From contig JAADIO010000036.1 in assembly GCA_013151235.1 (NCBI GenBank), forward strand, positions 1 to 35,690: a stretch of 35,690 nucleotides of DNA, given 5' to 3'. Position numbers and translations under genes: made by a program. The notes beneath the pieces are model-generated. The model worked only from the letters and a program-made list of their open reading frames with translations, ran no database searches and had not been told where the DNA came from. Shown here in pieces: positions 1 through 7,026 of this stretch (position 1 is the first letter of the stretch; each line of letters starts with the position of its first letter). Source of the stretch: Deltaproteobacteria bacterium (GTDB lineage: Bacteria; CG2-30-53-67).

Positions 1-1
1 T

Positions 2-397
2 TTGAATGCATCCCACAGTTTTCTCCTCAGCATTCCGGGAGTGGGAAAGATATTGGCCCTGACCATCATGCTGGAGAGCGGCCCCATCGGGCGTTTTACA
101 AAAGCTGGAAACTATGTCTCCTACTGCCGGAAGGTTCCCAGTCGATGGACGAGTAATGGAAAGGCCAAAGGCAAGGGAAACAAAAAGAACGGCAATAAAT
201 ATCTGGCTTGGGCTTTCTCCGAAGCCTCGGAGTTGTCACGGCGTTATCATGCAGATGCCAGGGCCTACTACAACCGGAAAATGCAGAAGACAAACTTTAT
301 GGTCGCTCACATGGCCCTGGGTCACAAACTGGCCAAGGGAGCCTATTATATCATGCGGGACCAAGTCCCTTTTTGCCCGGAGAAGTTATTCGCATAA
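2..397 (+). CDS. IS110-family transposase, C-terminal part (truncated by window edge)
   Basis: This is the C-terminal Transposase_20 region of an IS110-type DNA recombinase, which moves the element using an element-encoded guide RNA. The visible part starts with the helix-hairpin-helix-like 'SIPGVGKILA' motif, followed by 'KYLAWAFSEAS' and an MAHMALGHKLAKGAYY-like tail, all typical of the family. The frame is open to the first base, so the N-terminal RuvC-like DEDD domain lies outside the window. About 131 residues are seen of an expected 320-400, and they end in a normal TAA. No frameshift is seen in the visible part, so the copy may be intact. Family assignment is by motif recall and subgroup (IS110 versus IS1111) is not settled. 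Confidence 0.85.
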   Translation: MNASHSFLLSIPGVGKILALTIMLESGPIGRFTKAGNYVSYCRKVPSRWTSNGKAKGKGNKKNGNKYLAWAFSEASELSRRYHADARAYYNRKMQKTNFMVAHMALGHKLAKGAYYIMRDQVPFCPEKLFA

Positions 398-399
398 CG

Positions 400-610
400 G
401 TTGGCTGGAACGGTGAACCTGGCTTGGGGTTGGTGAGAATCCATTAGGTCTGATTGGTCATCCGTTCCACCCGGTATAAAAGTTATCCACCTCTTTGCTG
501 CCCATGCCGTGAGCCACCTCGGGGTTGGTTCACAACCATACCGTCTGTTCTCCTTCCAATGGACACGGCATGGAACCGAAGATTTTCTGGTCCACCGGAA
601 AGGTGGAAAG
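400..610 (+). ncRNA. candidate guide (bridge/seek) RNA region downstream of the IS110 transposase
   Basis: The non-coding flank contains nested inverted repeats. GGAACGG at 407-413 pairs with CCGTTCC at 462-468. CCATGCCGTG at 502-511 pairs with CACGGCATGG at 564-573, enclosing a smaller GGTTG/CAACC hairpin at 523-537. CCACC/GGTGG pairs at 592-606. IS110-family elements encode a structured guide RNA in a non-coding end; in the IS1111 subgroup it lies 3' of the transposase. Position and folding fit that role, but target and donor loops were not matched to flanking DNA. Confidence 0.35.
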
Positions 611-742
611 GGCCGACAGAGTAGTTCAAGCTGTCATTGCCTTGATCCTGATGGGTGACTGGTGCAGTGAAGTTTAGTGCTGACGCCTAAACCGAAAGAA
701 ACTACGGCAATCGCAAGGACGCGGATAACCTACGAAAATATT

Positions 743-767
743 CGCAAGAAAAAACCTTTTTCTTGCG
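743..767. repeat. perfect 11-bp inverted repeat (hairpin), possible terminator or element end
   Basis: CGCAAGAAAAA at 743-753 pairs with TTTTTCTTGCG at 757-767 around a three-base loop. The outer bases CCTACG (upstream, 729-734) and CGTAGG add further complementarity. It could end transcription of the insertion sequence or mark its end. Confidence 0.6.
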
Positions 768-800
768 TAGGGGAGTTTTTCTCTCTTGACACGGTGCCTT

Positions 801-1088
801 TTAATGGGTGTCCCCCAGGACTCTCACTTCACAAAACACGTCAATAAAAATGGTCGCTGTCCCCATTTTCTCGGATAGAAGAAGCATGTATTTTCTGCCT
901 GAATAAGGAAGACGGGCGATCCGGACAAGGCCGACTCCGGCGGCGGAGGCCGCCCGGACCAGTGAAGGGGGAATGGCGGGTTCTTCCGGTCTCCGGATCA
1001 CCCGCCGGCTGGTTTCACGGGCCGCGATAGGTCCCGTAAACCAGAGCATCCAGGCCAACGCGCCAAGTCCGGCAAGATGGGGGATCAC
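801..1088 (-). pseudogene. short membrane-protein-like frame, probably 3'-truncated
   Basis: A GTG-started frame whose start overlaps the end of the preceding decayed frame by GTGA, as in translationally coupled genes. The N-terminus has a hydrophobic stretch of about 17 residues (GLGALAWMLWFTGPIAA) followed by a basic segment (RETSRRVIRRP), which suggests a small inner-membrane protein. The last 30 or so residues run into AT-richer DNA containing the phrase GGTCGCTGTCCCCATTTT on the plus strand, which looks like repeat or mobile sequence, so the original C-terminus seems lost. I recognise no family. It may not be expressed. Confidence 0.3.
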
Positions 1089-1238
1089 GTAATCCCCCCG
1101 GCATAGGCCTCCCTGACGACCTCAGCCACGCGCAGGTCGTCGGGTGGCAGCAGCTTCCCGCCCGGCCTGTCCCACGAGGAACACCAGGAGGATCACGGCC
1201 GCCAGAAAGATTCCCCGAAACCGGATAGGACCTGTCAT
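1085..1238 (-). pseudogene. small membrane protein frame with an apparent frameshift
   Basis: ATG at 1238 follows a GGGGATT ribosome-binding-like stretch. The first 20 or so residues form a single hydrophobic segment (IFLAAVILLVFLVG). In that frame translation ends early at 1122, but a shift near 1170 continues as WDRPGGKLLPPDDLRVAEVV, which looks like normal coding sequence and ends at a TGA that overlaps the next frame's GTG. The join is inferred from amino-acid character. The gene lies divergent from the tRNA nucleotidyltransferase. No family recognised. Confidence 0.3.
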
Positions 1239-1355
1239 GCGTAATCCCCCGTAGCCCGGTCGAACAGTCCAACGTCGAAATATTACCGTGGCGATTATAC
1301 GCATACGAGAATATCGTGACAAGCGGAAAACCGTACACAAGCGTATGCAAAAGGT

Positions 1356-1384
1356 TTGACATGCAAGCACCGCCAAACTATAGT
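1356..1384 (+). promoter_or_regulatory. sigma-70 type promoter for the tRNA nucleotidyltransferase operon
   Basis: TTGACA (1356-1361), a 17-base spacer and TATAGT (1379-1384). Transcription would begin near 1391, about 40 bases before the chosen ATG at 1430, which excludes the longer upstream reading frame start. Confidence 0.75.
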
Positions 1385-1429
1385 GAAACGGGTACGGGCC
1401 GTGAGACTGCGAAGGACGGGGATGACACC

Positions 1430-4081
1430 ATGGACGTGATCACCACCCATGTAAACGCCGATTTCGACTGCCTCGCCTCCATGGTGGCGGCGAAGAAGCT
1501 CTATCCCGAAGCCCGCCCCGTCTTTGCCGGATCACAGGAGTCGACGCTGCGCCAGTTTTTCCTGCACGCCGCAAGCTATACCCTGAAGTTCGACCGCCTC
1601 AAGAACATCAACCTCGACGAGATCAAGCGGCTGATCATCGTCGATACCCGTTCCCGCAAGCGGATCGGGAAGTTCGCCGATCTGGTCGGCAAACCGAACG
1701 TGGAAGTCCACATCTACGATCATCATCCGGCGGCCCCCGGAGACATTCCGGCCGACAAATCGGTGATTCGGGAGCGGGGTTCCACAACCACGATCTTCAT
1801 GGAACTCTTCCAGGAGAGAGGAATGAAGATCACTCCCCTGGAGGCAACGATCTTCGCATTGGGAATTTACGAAGATACCGGCTCCTTTACCTTTGCCTCG
1901 ACCCGCAAGGCGGACCTGGACGCCGCCGCCTATCTCCTGGAAAGGGGAGCGGATTTGAACCTCGTCTCCGATTTCATGACCCGGGAATTGACGGCAGAAC
2001 AGGTCTCCCTGCTGAACGACCTGATCCATTCCGCCACGACCTACGACATCAAGGGGATTTCCATCGTAATCGCCGTCTCCTCGGTGGAAAAATATATCGG
2101 GGACCTGGCCGTACTGGTCCACAAGCTCAGGGACATGGAGAACATCAATGCACTTTTCGTCCTGGTGCGTATGGCGGACCGGGTCTACCTCGTGGCCCGT
2201 TCCCGGATCCCGGAGGTTAATGCCGGAGAGATCCTGACCGACTTCCACGGCGGCGGACATCCCTCGGCCGCTTCGGGAACGATCAAGGACCGGACGCTCC
2301 AGCAGATCAAGGAAGATCTGTTGCAATCCCTGCGCCGCCATATATCCCCCGTACGCTCAGCCCGGGATATAATGACCACCCCCCTCGTCACGATCAACGC
2401 CGGAAACACACTGCAGGACGCCTCGGACCGTATGACCCGCTACAATATCAATGCCCTGCCCGTTCTGGAAGGGGGACGGTTCGCCGGCGTCGTGACCCGG
2501 GAGATCGTCCAGAAAGGGATCTTTCATCAACTGCAGCATACGCCGGTACGGGAACTGATGAGTTCCGACTTCGAGACCGCCTCACCCACGACCTCCCTCT
2601 TCGTCATCGAGAAAACCATGATTGAAAAGAACCAGCGGATGATGCCGGTCATCGACCGGGATCAGGTCATCGGCGCAATCACACGGACGGATCTTCTGAA
2701 GGCGCTGCACGAGGACATCCGGATGAGCCCCGGTTATCCTGTCGACTTCGGGGATGAAGAGGCCGTCTTCAGCAGGAACCTGCGGAAGCTTATGGAGGAA
2801 CGCCTACCGGTCTCTCTGATCGCGCTCCTGGAAAGTATCGGGAAGGCGGCGGACAATCTGGCATTCTCCGCTTACGTCGTGGGCGGATTCGTCCGGGACC
2901 TCCTCCTCGGGATCCGAAATCTCGATATAGATATCGTGGTTAAAGGGGATGGGATCACCCTGGCGAAGAGTTTCGCGGAGAAACACCGGGGGCGGATCAG
3001 GAGCCACCCCCGCTTCGGCACCGCCGTCGTGATCCTGCCGGACGGGTTCCGGATCGATTTCGCCACGGCCCGGACGGAGTACTATGAATATCCCGCCGCC
3101 CTGCCGACGGTCGAGATCAGTTCGGTAAAGAAAGACCTCTACCGGCGGGATTTCACCATCAATACCCTGATCATTCAGTTAAACGGAAATGCATTCGGCC
3201 GTCTCATCGACTACTTCGGGGGACAGCGGGACCTGAAGGACCGGTCGATCCGGGTCCTTCACAACCTGAGTTTCGTGGAAGATCCCACGCGCGCCTTCCG
3301 GGCCATCCGCTTTGAAACCCGTTTCCATTTCACCATCGGCCGGGATACCTCGAACCTGATCGAAAGCGCCGTCAGGATGAACCTCTTTCAGAAACTTTCG
3401 GGCAAGCGGGTCCTGATCGAACTCAAATACCTCTTCGAAGAAGAGAATCCCTTCCCTTCGGTCCGGCGGATGGAATCGTTTCACCTGCTGCAATTTATTC
3501 ATCCCAGGCTGAAACTGCCCCGTGAAATGGCCGCCCTGTTTGTTTCCATCAAAAAGGTGCTGGCCTGGTTCAATCTCCTCTACCTGGATATTCCAATCGA
3601 GCCGTATCTGGTCTACCTGCTGGGCCTGCTCCATCGGCTTGACGAAAAGGACGTGAAGGAAGCCGGCGCCAACCTGGAACTGCCACAGGACCTGAGCGCA
3701 AAATACCTCATCGGGCGGGATCTGTTCTATGACGTGCTGAACCGGCTGGAGCACGACCGAAGAATACCGCCGAGTGAAATCGACCGGCTCCTGACGGGAA
3801 TCCCGATGGAGACGCTGTTATTGATGATGGCCCTCACCGACTCGGAGATTGCAAGAAAACGTTTTTCCAATTATCTGACCCGTGACCGGTCCGTCAAACC
3901 GGAAATCACGGGAGACGAGATCGGACGGCTCGGTTTCGCCCCGGGTCCCGTCTACCGGCGGATTCTCGAACGGCTCCGATACGCCCGCCTGGATGGAGAA
4001 GTCAAAACGAAAGAAGAGGAACTGCAACTGATCCGAAAGGAGTTTTCAGAAAGAAAAAATCATACAGGGAGGAATTCATGA
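1430..4081 (+). CDS. DHH-CBS-CBS-tRNA nucleotidyltransferase fusion (A-adding or CCA-adding type)
   Basis: This 883-residue protein builds or repairs the 3' CCA end of tRNA. Residues 1-300 are a DHH/DHHA1 phosphoesterase-like region (NADFDCLAS, YDHHPA, GGGHPSAASG). About 310-427 hold two CBS domains that usually bind adenine nucleotides. From about 475 comes the class II nucleotidyltransferase head with GGFVRD and LDIDIV (the metal-binding DxD), RRDFTINTL and DPTRAFRAIRF, then the helical RNA-binding body. This large architecture is known from Aquifex and deltaproteobacteria, where separate CC-adding and A-adding enzymes exist; the long form is usually the A-adding one, but sequence alone does not prove specificity. 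The ATG at 1430 is chosen because MDVITTHVNADFD begins the domain and the promoter at 1356-1384 excludes earlier starts. Its stop overlaps the next gene by ATGA. Confidence 0.9.
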   Translation: MDVITTHVNADFDCLASMVAAKKLYPEARPVFAGSQESTLRQFFLHAASYTLKFDRLKNINLDEIKRLIIVDTRSRKRIGKFADLVGKPNVEVHIYDHHPAAPGDIPADKSVIRERGSTTTIFMELFQERGMKITPLEATIFALGIYEDTGSFTFASTRKADLDAAAYLLERGADLNLVSDFMTRELTAEQVSLLNDLIHSATTYDIKGISIVIAVSSVEKYIGDLAVLVHKLRDMENINALFVLVRMADRVYLVARSRIPEVNAGEILTDFHGGGHPSAASGTIKDRTLQQIKEDLLQSLRRHISPVRSARDIMTTPLVTINAGNTLQDASDRMTRYNINALPVLEGGRFAGVVTREIVQKGIFHQLQHTPVRELMSSDFETASPTTSLFVIEKTMIEKNQRMMPVIDRDQVIGAITRTDLLKALHEDIRMSPGYPVDFGDEEAVFSRNLRKLMEERLPVSLIALLESIGKAADNLAFSAYVVGGFVRDLLLGIRNLDIDIVVKGDGITLAKSFAEKHRGRIRSHPRFGTAVVILPDGFRIDFATARTEYYEYPAALPTVEISSVKKDLYRRDFTINTLIIQLNGNAFGRLIDYFGGQRDLKDRSIRVLHNLSFVEDPTRAFRAIRFETRFHFTIGRDTSNLIESAVRMNLFQKLSGKRVLIELKYLFEEENPFPSVRRMESFHLLQFIHPRLKLPREMAALFVSIKKVLAWFNLLYLDIPIEPYLVYLLGLLHRLDEKDVKEAGANLELPQDLSAKYLIGRDLFYDVLNRLEHDRRIPPSEIDRLLTGIPMETLLLMMALTDSEIARKRFSNYLTRDRSVKPEITGDEIGRLGFAPGPVYRRILERLRYARLDGEVKTKEEELQLIRKEFSERKNHTGRNS

Positions 4082-4563
4082 ACATTACGACCGTATCGCT
4101 GAATATACCCGAAGAGAGCAACATCATCCTCGGCCAGACCCACTTCATCAAGACCGTGGAGGACCTTTACGAGATCATGGTCAGTCAGGTCCCATCGGCC
4201 CGGTTCGGCCTCGCCTTCTGTGAAGCCTCCGGCGTCTGCCTGATCCGGAGCGACGGTAATGACGAGGCATTGATCCATACCTCCATTGAAAACATGAAAC
4301 AGGTGGCCGCCGGGCACAGCTTTATCATCATGATGAAGGAGGTCTTTCCGATCAATGTGCTCAATGCCGTCAAGGGGTGCCCGGAGGTCTGCCGGATCTT
4401 CTGCGCCACGGCAAATCCGGTGGAGGTAATCGTCGCGGAGACGGAGCAAGGACGGGGGATCCTGGGGGTCATCGACGGTTTTTCACCCAAAGGGGTGGAA
4501 GAAGAGAAAGACAAGGAATACCGCAGGAGCCTGTTACGGCAGTTCGGTTACAAGCGGGGATGA
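4078..4563 (+). CDS. adenosine-specific kinase family protein (DUF355)
   Basis: 161 residues matching the small single-domain Adenosine_kin (DUF355) family found in archaea and anaerobic bacteria. Recognisable parts are the N-terminal PEESNIILGQTHFIKTVEDL, the FGLAFCEASG core, and the late CRIFCATANPVEVIVAE and GRGILGVIDG segments, with a C-terminal RSLLRQFGYKRG tail. The family name rests on structure-based and in vitro nucleoside binding; the physiological role is poorly known. The ATG overlaps the upstream stop (ATGA), with a strong GGGAGG site before it, so it is translationally coupled to the tRNA nucleotidyltransferase. Length is normal for the family. It converges with the cytochrome gene that ends 35 bases downstream. 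Confidence 0.85.
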   Translation: MNITTVSLNIPEESNIILGQTHFIKTVEDLYEIMVSQVPSARFGLAFCEASGVCLIRSDGNDEALIHTSIENMKQVAAGHSFIIMMKEVFPINVLNAVKGCPEVCRIFCATANPVEVIVAETEQGRGILGVIDGFSPKGVEEEKDKEYRRSLLRQFGYKRG

Positions 4564-4597
4564 AGGCACGGGGGCAGGACGGAATCACCACGGCACA

Positions 4598-6076
4598 TCA
4601 CCGGAGAGCGACCTTCCTGACCGTTTGCGCCATGTCGAAGACCGGCAATACCGGGGCATCCTTGCCCAGCAGTTTGTTCACGAGGAACTGCGGCGCACTC
4701 CGATAACGGACAACGACCCGGATTACAATCTCTCCTCGGACATCTTCCGGGACGACAAAGGCATAATGTTCCACCGAATATCCCTTGGGGCGAATCCGTT
4801 TATCGGAGAGGACCTGCACGGCTGCCGGGAGGAAGAAGGTCGGTTTTCTCTCCTTCCCCCCCTCCCCGAGGACGGTTTTATAAATCACGGCATCGGGGCC
4901 GAGATTCCCGTCCCGGTCCAGGCCCCCGGATTCGTACAGGACCCTGCCGTCGGGACCCTTGACCGTCACATGGAGCCACATCTGGCGGACGTAGGTCAAA
5001 CCGGTCGGAAGGTAATGCCCGGCGCCGACATTATCCACACGCACCTCAAAACGGAAGAGCTTCCCAGCCCGGACCGGTTTTGTCGCCCCCTTGACGGCGA
5101 CGACGACCGCCTTGGAGAGCCGGTCCCGGGCCATCTGTGCCCAGGCCGGATTCCCGAGGAGTTCCGGGACCATGGCATTGCCCCCGACAAACCAGTGCTG
5201 CCAGACATGGGTACGGTGCTTCGCCCCCATCCCTTTGGGCGCAGCGAACCCGGGCGTATCGGGACGCGCCGTAATTCCCGTGGCAGCCACCGACGGCGTC
5301 TGACGCATGTGACAATCCTGGCAGTGTGTAGAGGTCTTCGGATCCCCCGTATTATAGGGGCTGGTCCGCCATTCCGTGTAGGTGTTTTCGATCGGCATGA
5401 TGTTGTGGGCGTGCGCCACGTCATGACACATTCCGCACAACTCGGAACGGGTATGAAGTTCGGAATAGGCCGTCCGGTGAAAAGGAGAGACCGAATCGCG
5501 GCGAGGGCCGAACTTGGTCCCGCCTTTCCCTTCCGCGGCATTGCCGGGTTTGAGAATAAACGCCCCGTTTCCAACTCCGGCGCTGCTCGACACGGTATGA
5601 CAGACATCGCAGTAAACCCCGGACCTTGCCGGTGCGGAGAGTTCACCGGTCAGGTAACGGCCCGGTTCGTCGGCAAGGTAGCCAACCGGGGTATGGCACC
5701 GGGGACACATGGCCGTCTCTTCTTTTTCCGGACCGGTTTCAGCCCGTCGCAAATACGATTTATAGACCGCGATAAAAACAGGGTCTTTCCAGGCATTCCC
5801 CATCATGGACCCCTTCCATTGGTCATAGATCTTTCTGTGACACCCGCCGCAGATATCCGGGGTGAAGAATTGATCCGACCGGAACCGGCCCGGCATGGAG
5901 GGCGTACCCCAGACCATGTTCGACGGCGCCGTGGCCTTGGGAAGCGTCCAGATCGGCGTGACCTTTGCTTGCCCCTTGTGCCAACCCGAATAGTCCCTTT
6001 GCGGGCCTTCCGCCGAGGCATAGACCCCCCACCCGAGCAGAAACCCCAGCAGAAAAATCGTGGTTCTGTGGATCAT
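4598..6076 (-). CDS. secreted five-haem c-type cytochrome with C-terminal beta-rich domain
   Basis: A 492-residue periplasmic or exported electron carrier. Start ATG 6076 is preceded by GGAGGTGG, whereas the longer frame start lacks a site. Residues 1-22 are a signal peptide (HRTTIFLLGFLLGWGVYASA). Five CxxCH haem motifs are at about 76-80, 124-128, 156-160, 214-218 and 252-256. Many extra histidines (for example HAHNIMPIE, AKHRTHVWQHW) could serve as distal ligands. The second half, from about 300, has no haem sites and looks like a beta-sandwich (GHYLPTGLTYVRQMWLHV). The arrangement resembles cytochrome c554-type multihaem proteins of metal-, sulfur- and nitrogen-cycling anaerobes. Electron partner and substrate cannot be told from sequence. 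It is probably monocistronic from the promoter at 6132-6159. Confidence 0.85.
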   Translation of the reverse strand: MIHRTTIFLLGFLLGWGVYASAEGPQRDYSGWHKGQAKVTPIWTLPKATAPSNMVWGTPSMPGRFRSDQFFTPDICGGCHRKIYDQWKGSMMGNAWKDPVFIAVYKSYLRRAETGPEKEETAMCPRCHTPVGYLADEPGRYLTGELSAPARSGVYCDVCHTVSSSAGVGNGAFILKPGNAAEGKGGTKFGPRRDSVSPFHRTAYSELHTRSELCGMCHDVAHAHNIMPIENTYTEWRTSPYNTGDPKTSTHCQDCHMRQTPSVAATGITARPDTPGFAAPKGMGAKHRTHVWQHWFVGGNAMVPELLGNPAWAQMARDRLSKAVVVAVKGATKPVRAGKLFRFEVRVDNVGAGHYLPTGLTYVRQMWLHVTVKGPDGRVLYESGGLDRDGNLGPDAVIYKTVLGEGGKERKPTFFLPAAVQVLSDKRIRPKGYSVEHYAFVVPEDVRGEIVIRVVVRYRSAPQFLVNKLLGKDAPVLPVFDMAQTVRKVALR

Positions 6077-6131
6077 CTCCACCTCCGAACATCCTAAAAT
6101 CGAGGAACGTCTGAACCGATAAGACCGTTCT

Positions 6132-6159
6132 ATCTTACACAAGATTGCCCGTTCGTCAA
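6132..6159 (-). promoter_or_regulatory. probable promoter of the five-haem cytochrome gene
   Basis: On the minus strand, TTGACG (6159-6154), a 16-base spacer and TAAGAT (6137-6132). The -35 is good and the -10 moderate. It leaves a leader of about 50 bases before the ribosome binding site. Confidence 0.55.
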
Positions 6160-6219
6160 TTCAGCAGACCATGTATGGGGAAAGAGGATAACAATCGGGG
6201 AAGGGACTTGCAAGAGGCA

Positions 6220-6558
6220 TTACCCCAGGATTTCCAGAACCTCTTTGAGTTCCGTTTTCACTTCACTCAAAGTCTCCCGGAGGTGGGGCGTGGCGGAAAC
6301 AATTTCACTTAAACTTTGTTCGGATTCGATCCGTTTTTTCGCCCCGGCGATCGTATATTTCTGTTTGTAAAGAAGTTCCTTTATTTTCAGAATGAGGAGG
6401 ACATCTTTCTTTTTGTAGACCCGCTGGCCGGCCTTGTTCTTTTTGGGACGCAGGCTTTTAAATTCCGTCTCCCAGTACCGGAGAACATGAGGTTCCACAC
6501 TGGTAAGCTTGCTGACCTCGCCGATACGGAAAAAGAATTTATTGGGAATCTTCTGCAT
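6220..6558 (-). CDS. MerR-family transcriptional regulator, short form
   Basis: 112 residues. The N-terminus is a winged helix-turn-helix of the MerR type (FFRIGEVSKLTSVEPHVLRYWETEF, here residues 8-32), followed by the basic wing LRPKKNKAGQRVYKKKD and a helix that begins the usual coiled-coil dimerisation region. It lacks any effector-binding domain, and there are no conserved metal-binding cysteines. This short form is regularly found just downstream of ihfA in deltaproteobacteria, often in a pheST-ihfA-merR order; here the pair stands without pheST. The gap to ihfA is 60 bases, so co-transcription from the ihfA promoter is likely. Target genes are unknown. Confidence 0.85.
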   Translation of the reverse strand: MQKIPNKFFFRIGEVSKLTSVEPHVLRYWETEFKSLRPKKNKAGQRVYKKKDVLLILKIKELLYKQKYTIAGAKKRIESEQSLSEIVSATPHLRETLSEVKTELKEVLEILG

Positions 6559-6618
6559 GTTTTATTCCATCCACGGACCGGAACAGCGCCGCAGGATATT
6601 ACCTACGATTACCGCAGA

Positions 6619-6924
6619 TCAGGCCTCTTCCGGAGATTTCCGCGCATCATACTTCAGAATGTGCTCCTTGAAGACCTGGCTCGGCTTGAAGGTAACCACC
6701 TTGCGGGGTGTAATCTCGATCTCCTCGCCCGTCTTCGGATTACGCCCCTTCCGGGAGCCCTTGTTCCGGATGGAAAAGTTCCCGAAACCGGCGATCTTTA
6801 CAACATCCCCGCGCTCCAGGGTTTTCTTGATCGTCTCTAAAACCGTTTCCACCACATCGGAGGACTCCTTCTTGGAGAATCCGACCCGGCTGTAGACCTC
6901 TTCAACAATATCCGCCTTGGTCAT
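6619..6924 (-). CDS. ihfA: integration host factor alpha subunit
   Basis: 101-residue HU/IHF-family DNA-bending protein. The family signature GFGNFSIRNKGSRKGRNPKTG (shown in part: GFGNFSIRNKGSR) begins near residue 47, and the DNA-minor-groove-intercalating proline lies in RNPKTGEEIEI. The start MTKADIVEEVY and the RK-rich body are typical of the alpha subunit. It pairs with IHF-beta encoded elsewhere to bend DNA at promoters, including sigma-54 promoters such as the one proposed at 28911. The ATG at 6924 follows a GGAGG site, and the gene has its own promoter at 6966-6994. The merR-type gene follows. Confidence 0.92.
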   Translation of the reverse strand: MTKADIVEEVYSRVGFSKKESSDVVETVLETIKKTLERGDVVKIAGFGNFSIRNKGSRKGRNPKTGEEIEITPRKVVTFKPSQVFKEHILKYDARKSPEEA

Positions 6925-6965
6925 GCTTCGGCCTCCATGAAATTCAGATCTGCGAACTAATTTTA

Positions 6966-6994
6966 AACATACTACAGATCGGGGCCGAAGTCAA
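6966..6994 (-). promoter_or_regulatory. promoter of ihfA-merR
   Basis: On the minus strand, TTGACT (6994-6989), a 17-base spacer and TATGTT (6971-6966). The leader before the ihfA ATG is about 35 bases. Confidence 0.6.
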
Positions 6995-7026
6995 GTTTAT
7001 TCTATTTTATTCAATACTTACAGCCG

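Larger units (their letters stand above)
1..795 (+). mobile_element. IS110-family insertion sequence, right-hand part (left part outside window)
   Basis: The window opens inside a transposase gene of the IS110/IS1111 family and continues into about 400 bases of non-coding, structure-rich DNA, as expected for the end of such an element. The right boundary is a guess. IS110 elements often lack clear terminal inverted repeats, and I could not compare with an empty site. I placed the end near the hairpin at 743-767, because sequence beyond about 800 has a different character and encodes small decayed frames. Confidence 0.5.

Noticed and set aside
4625-6097. 490-residue plus-strand reading frame
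   Set aside because: It is antisense to the five-haem cytochrome gene, which has a signal peptide, CxxCH motifs and a promoter.
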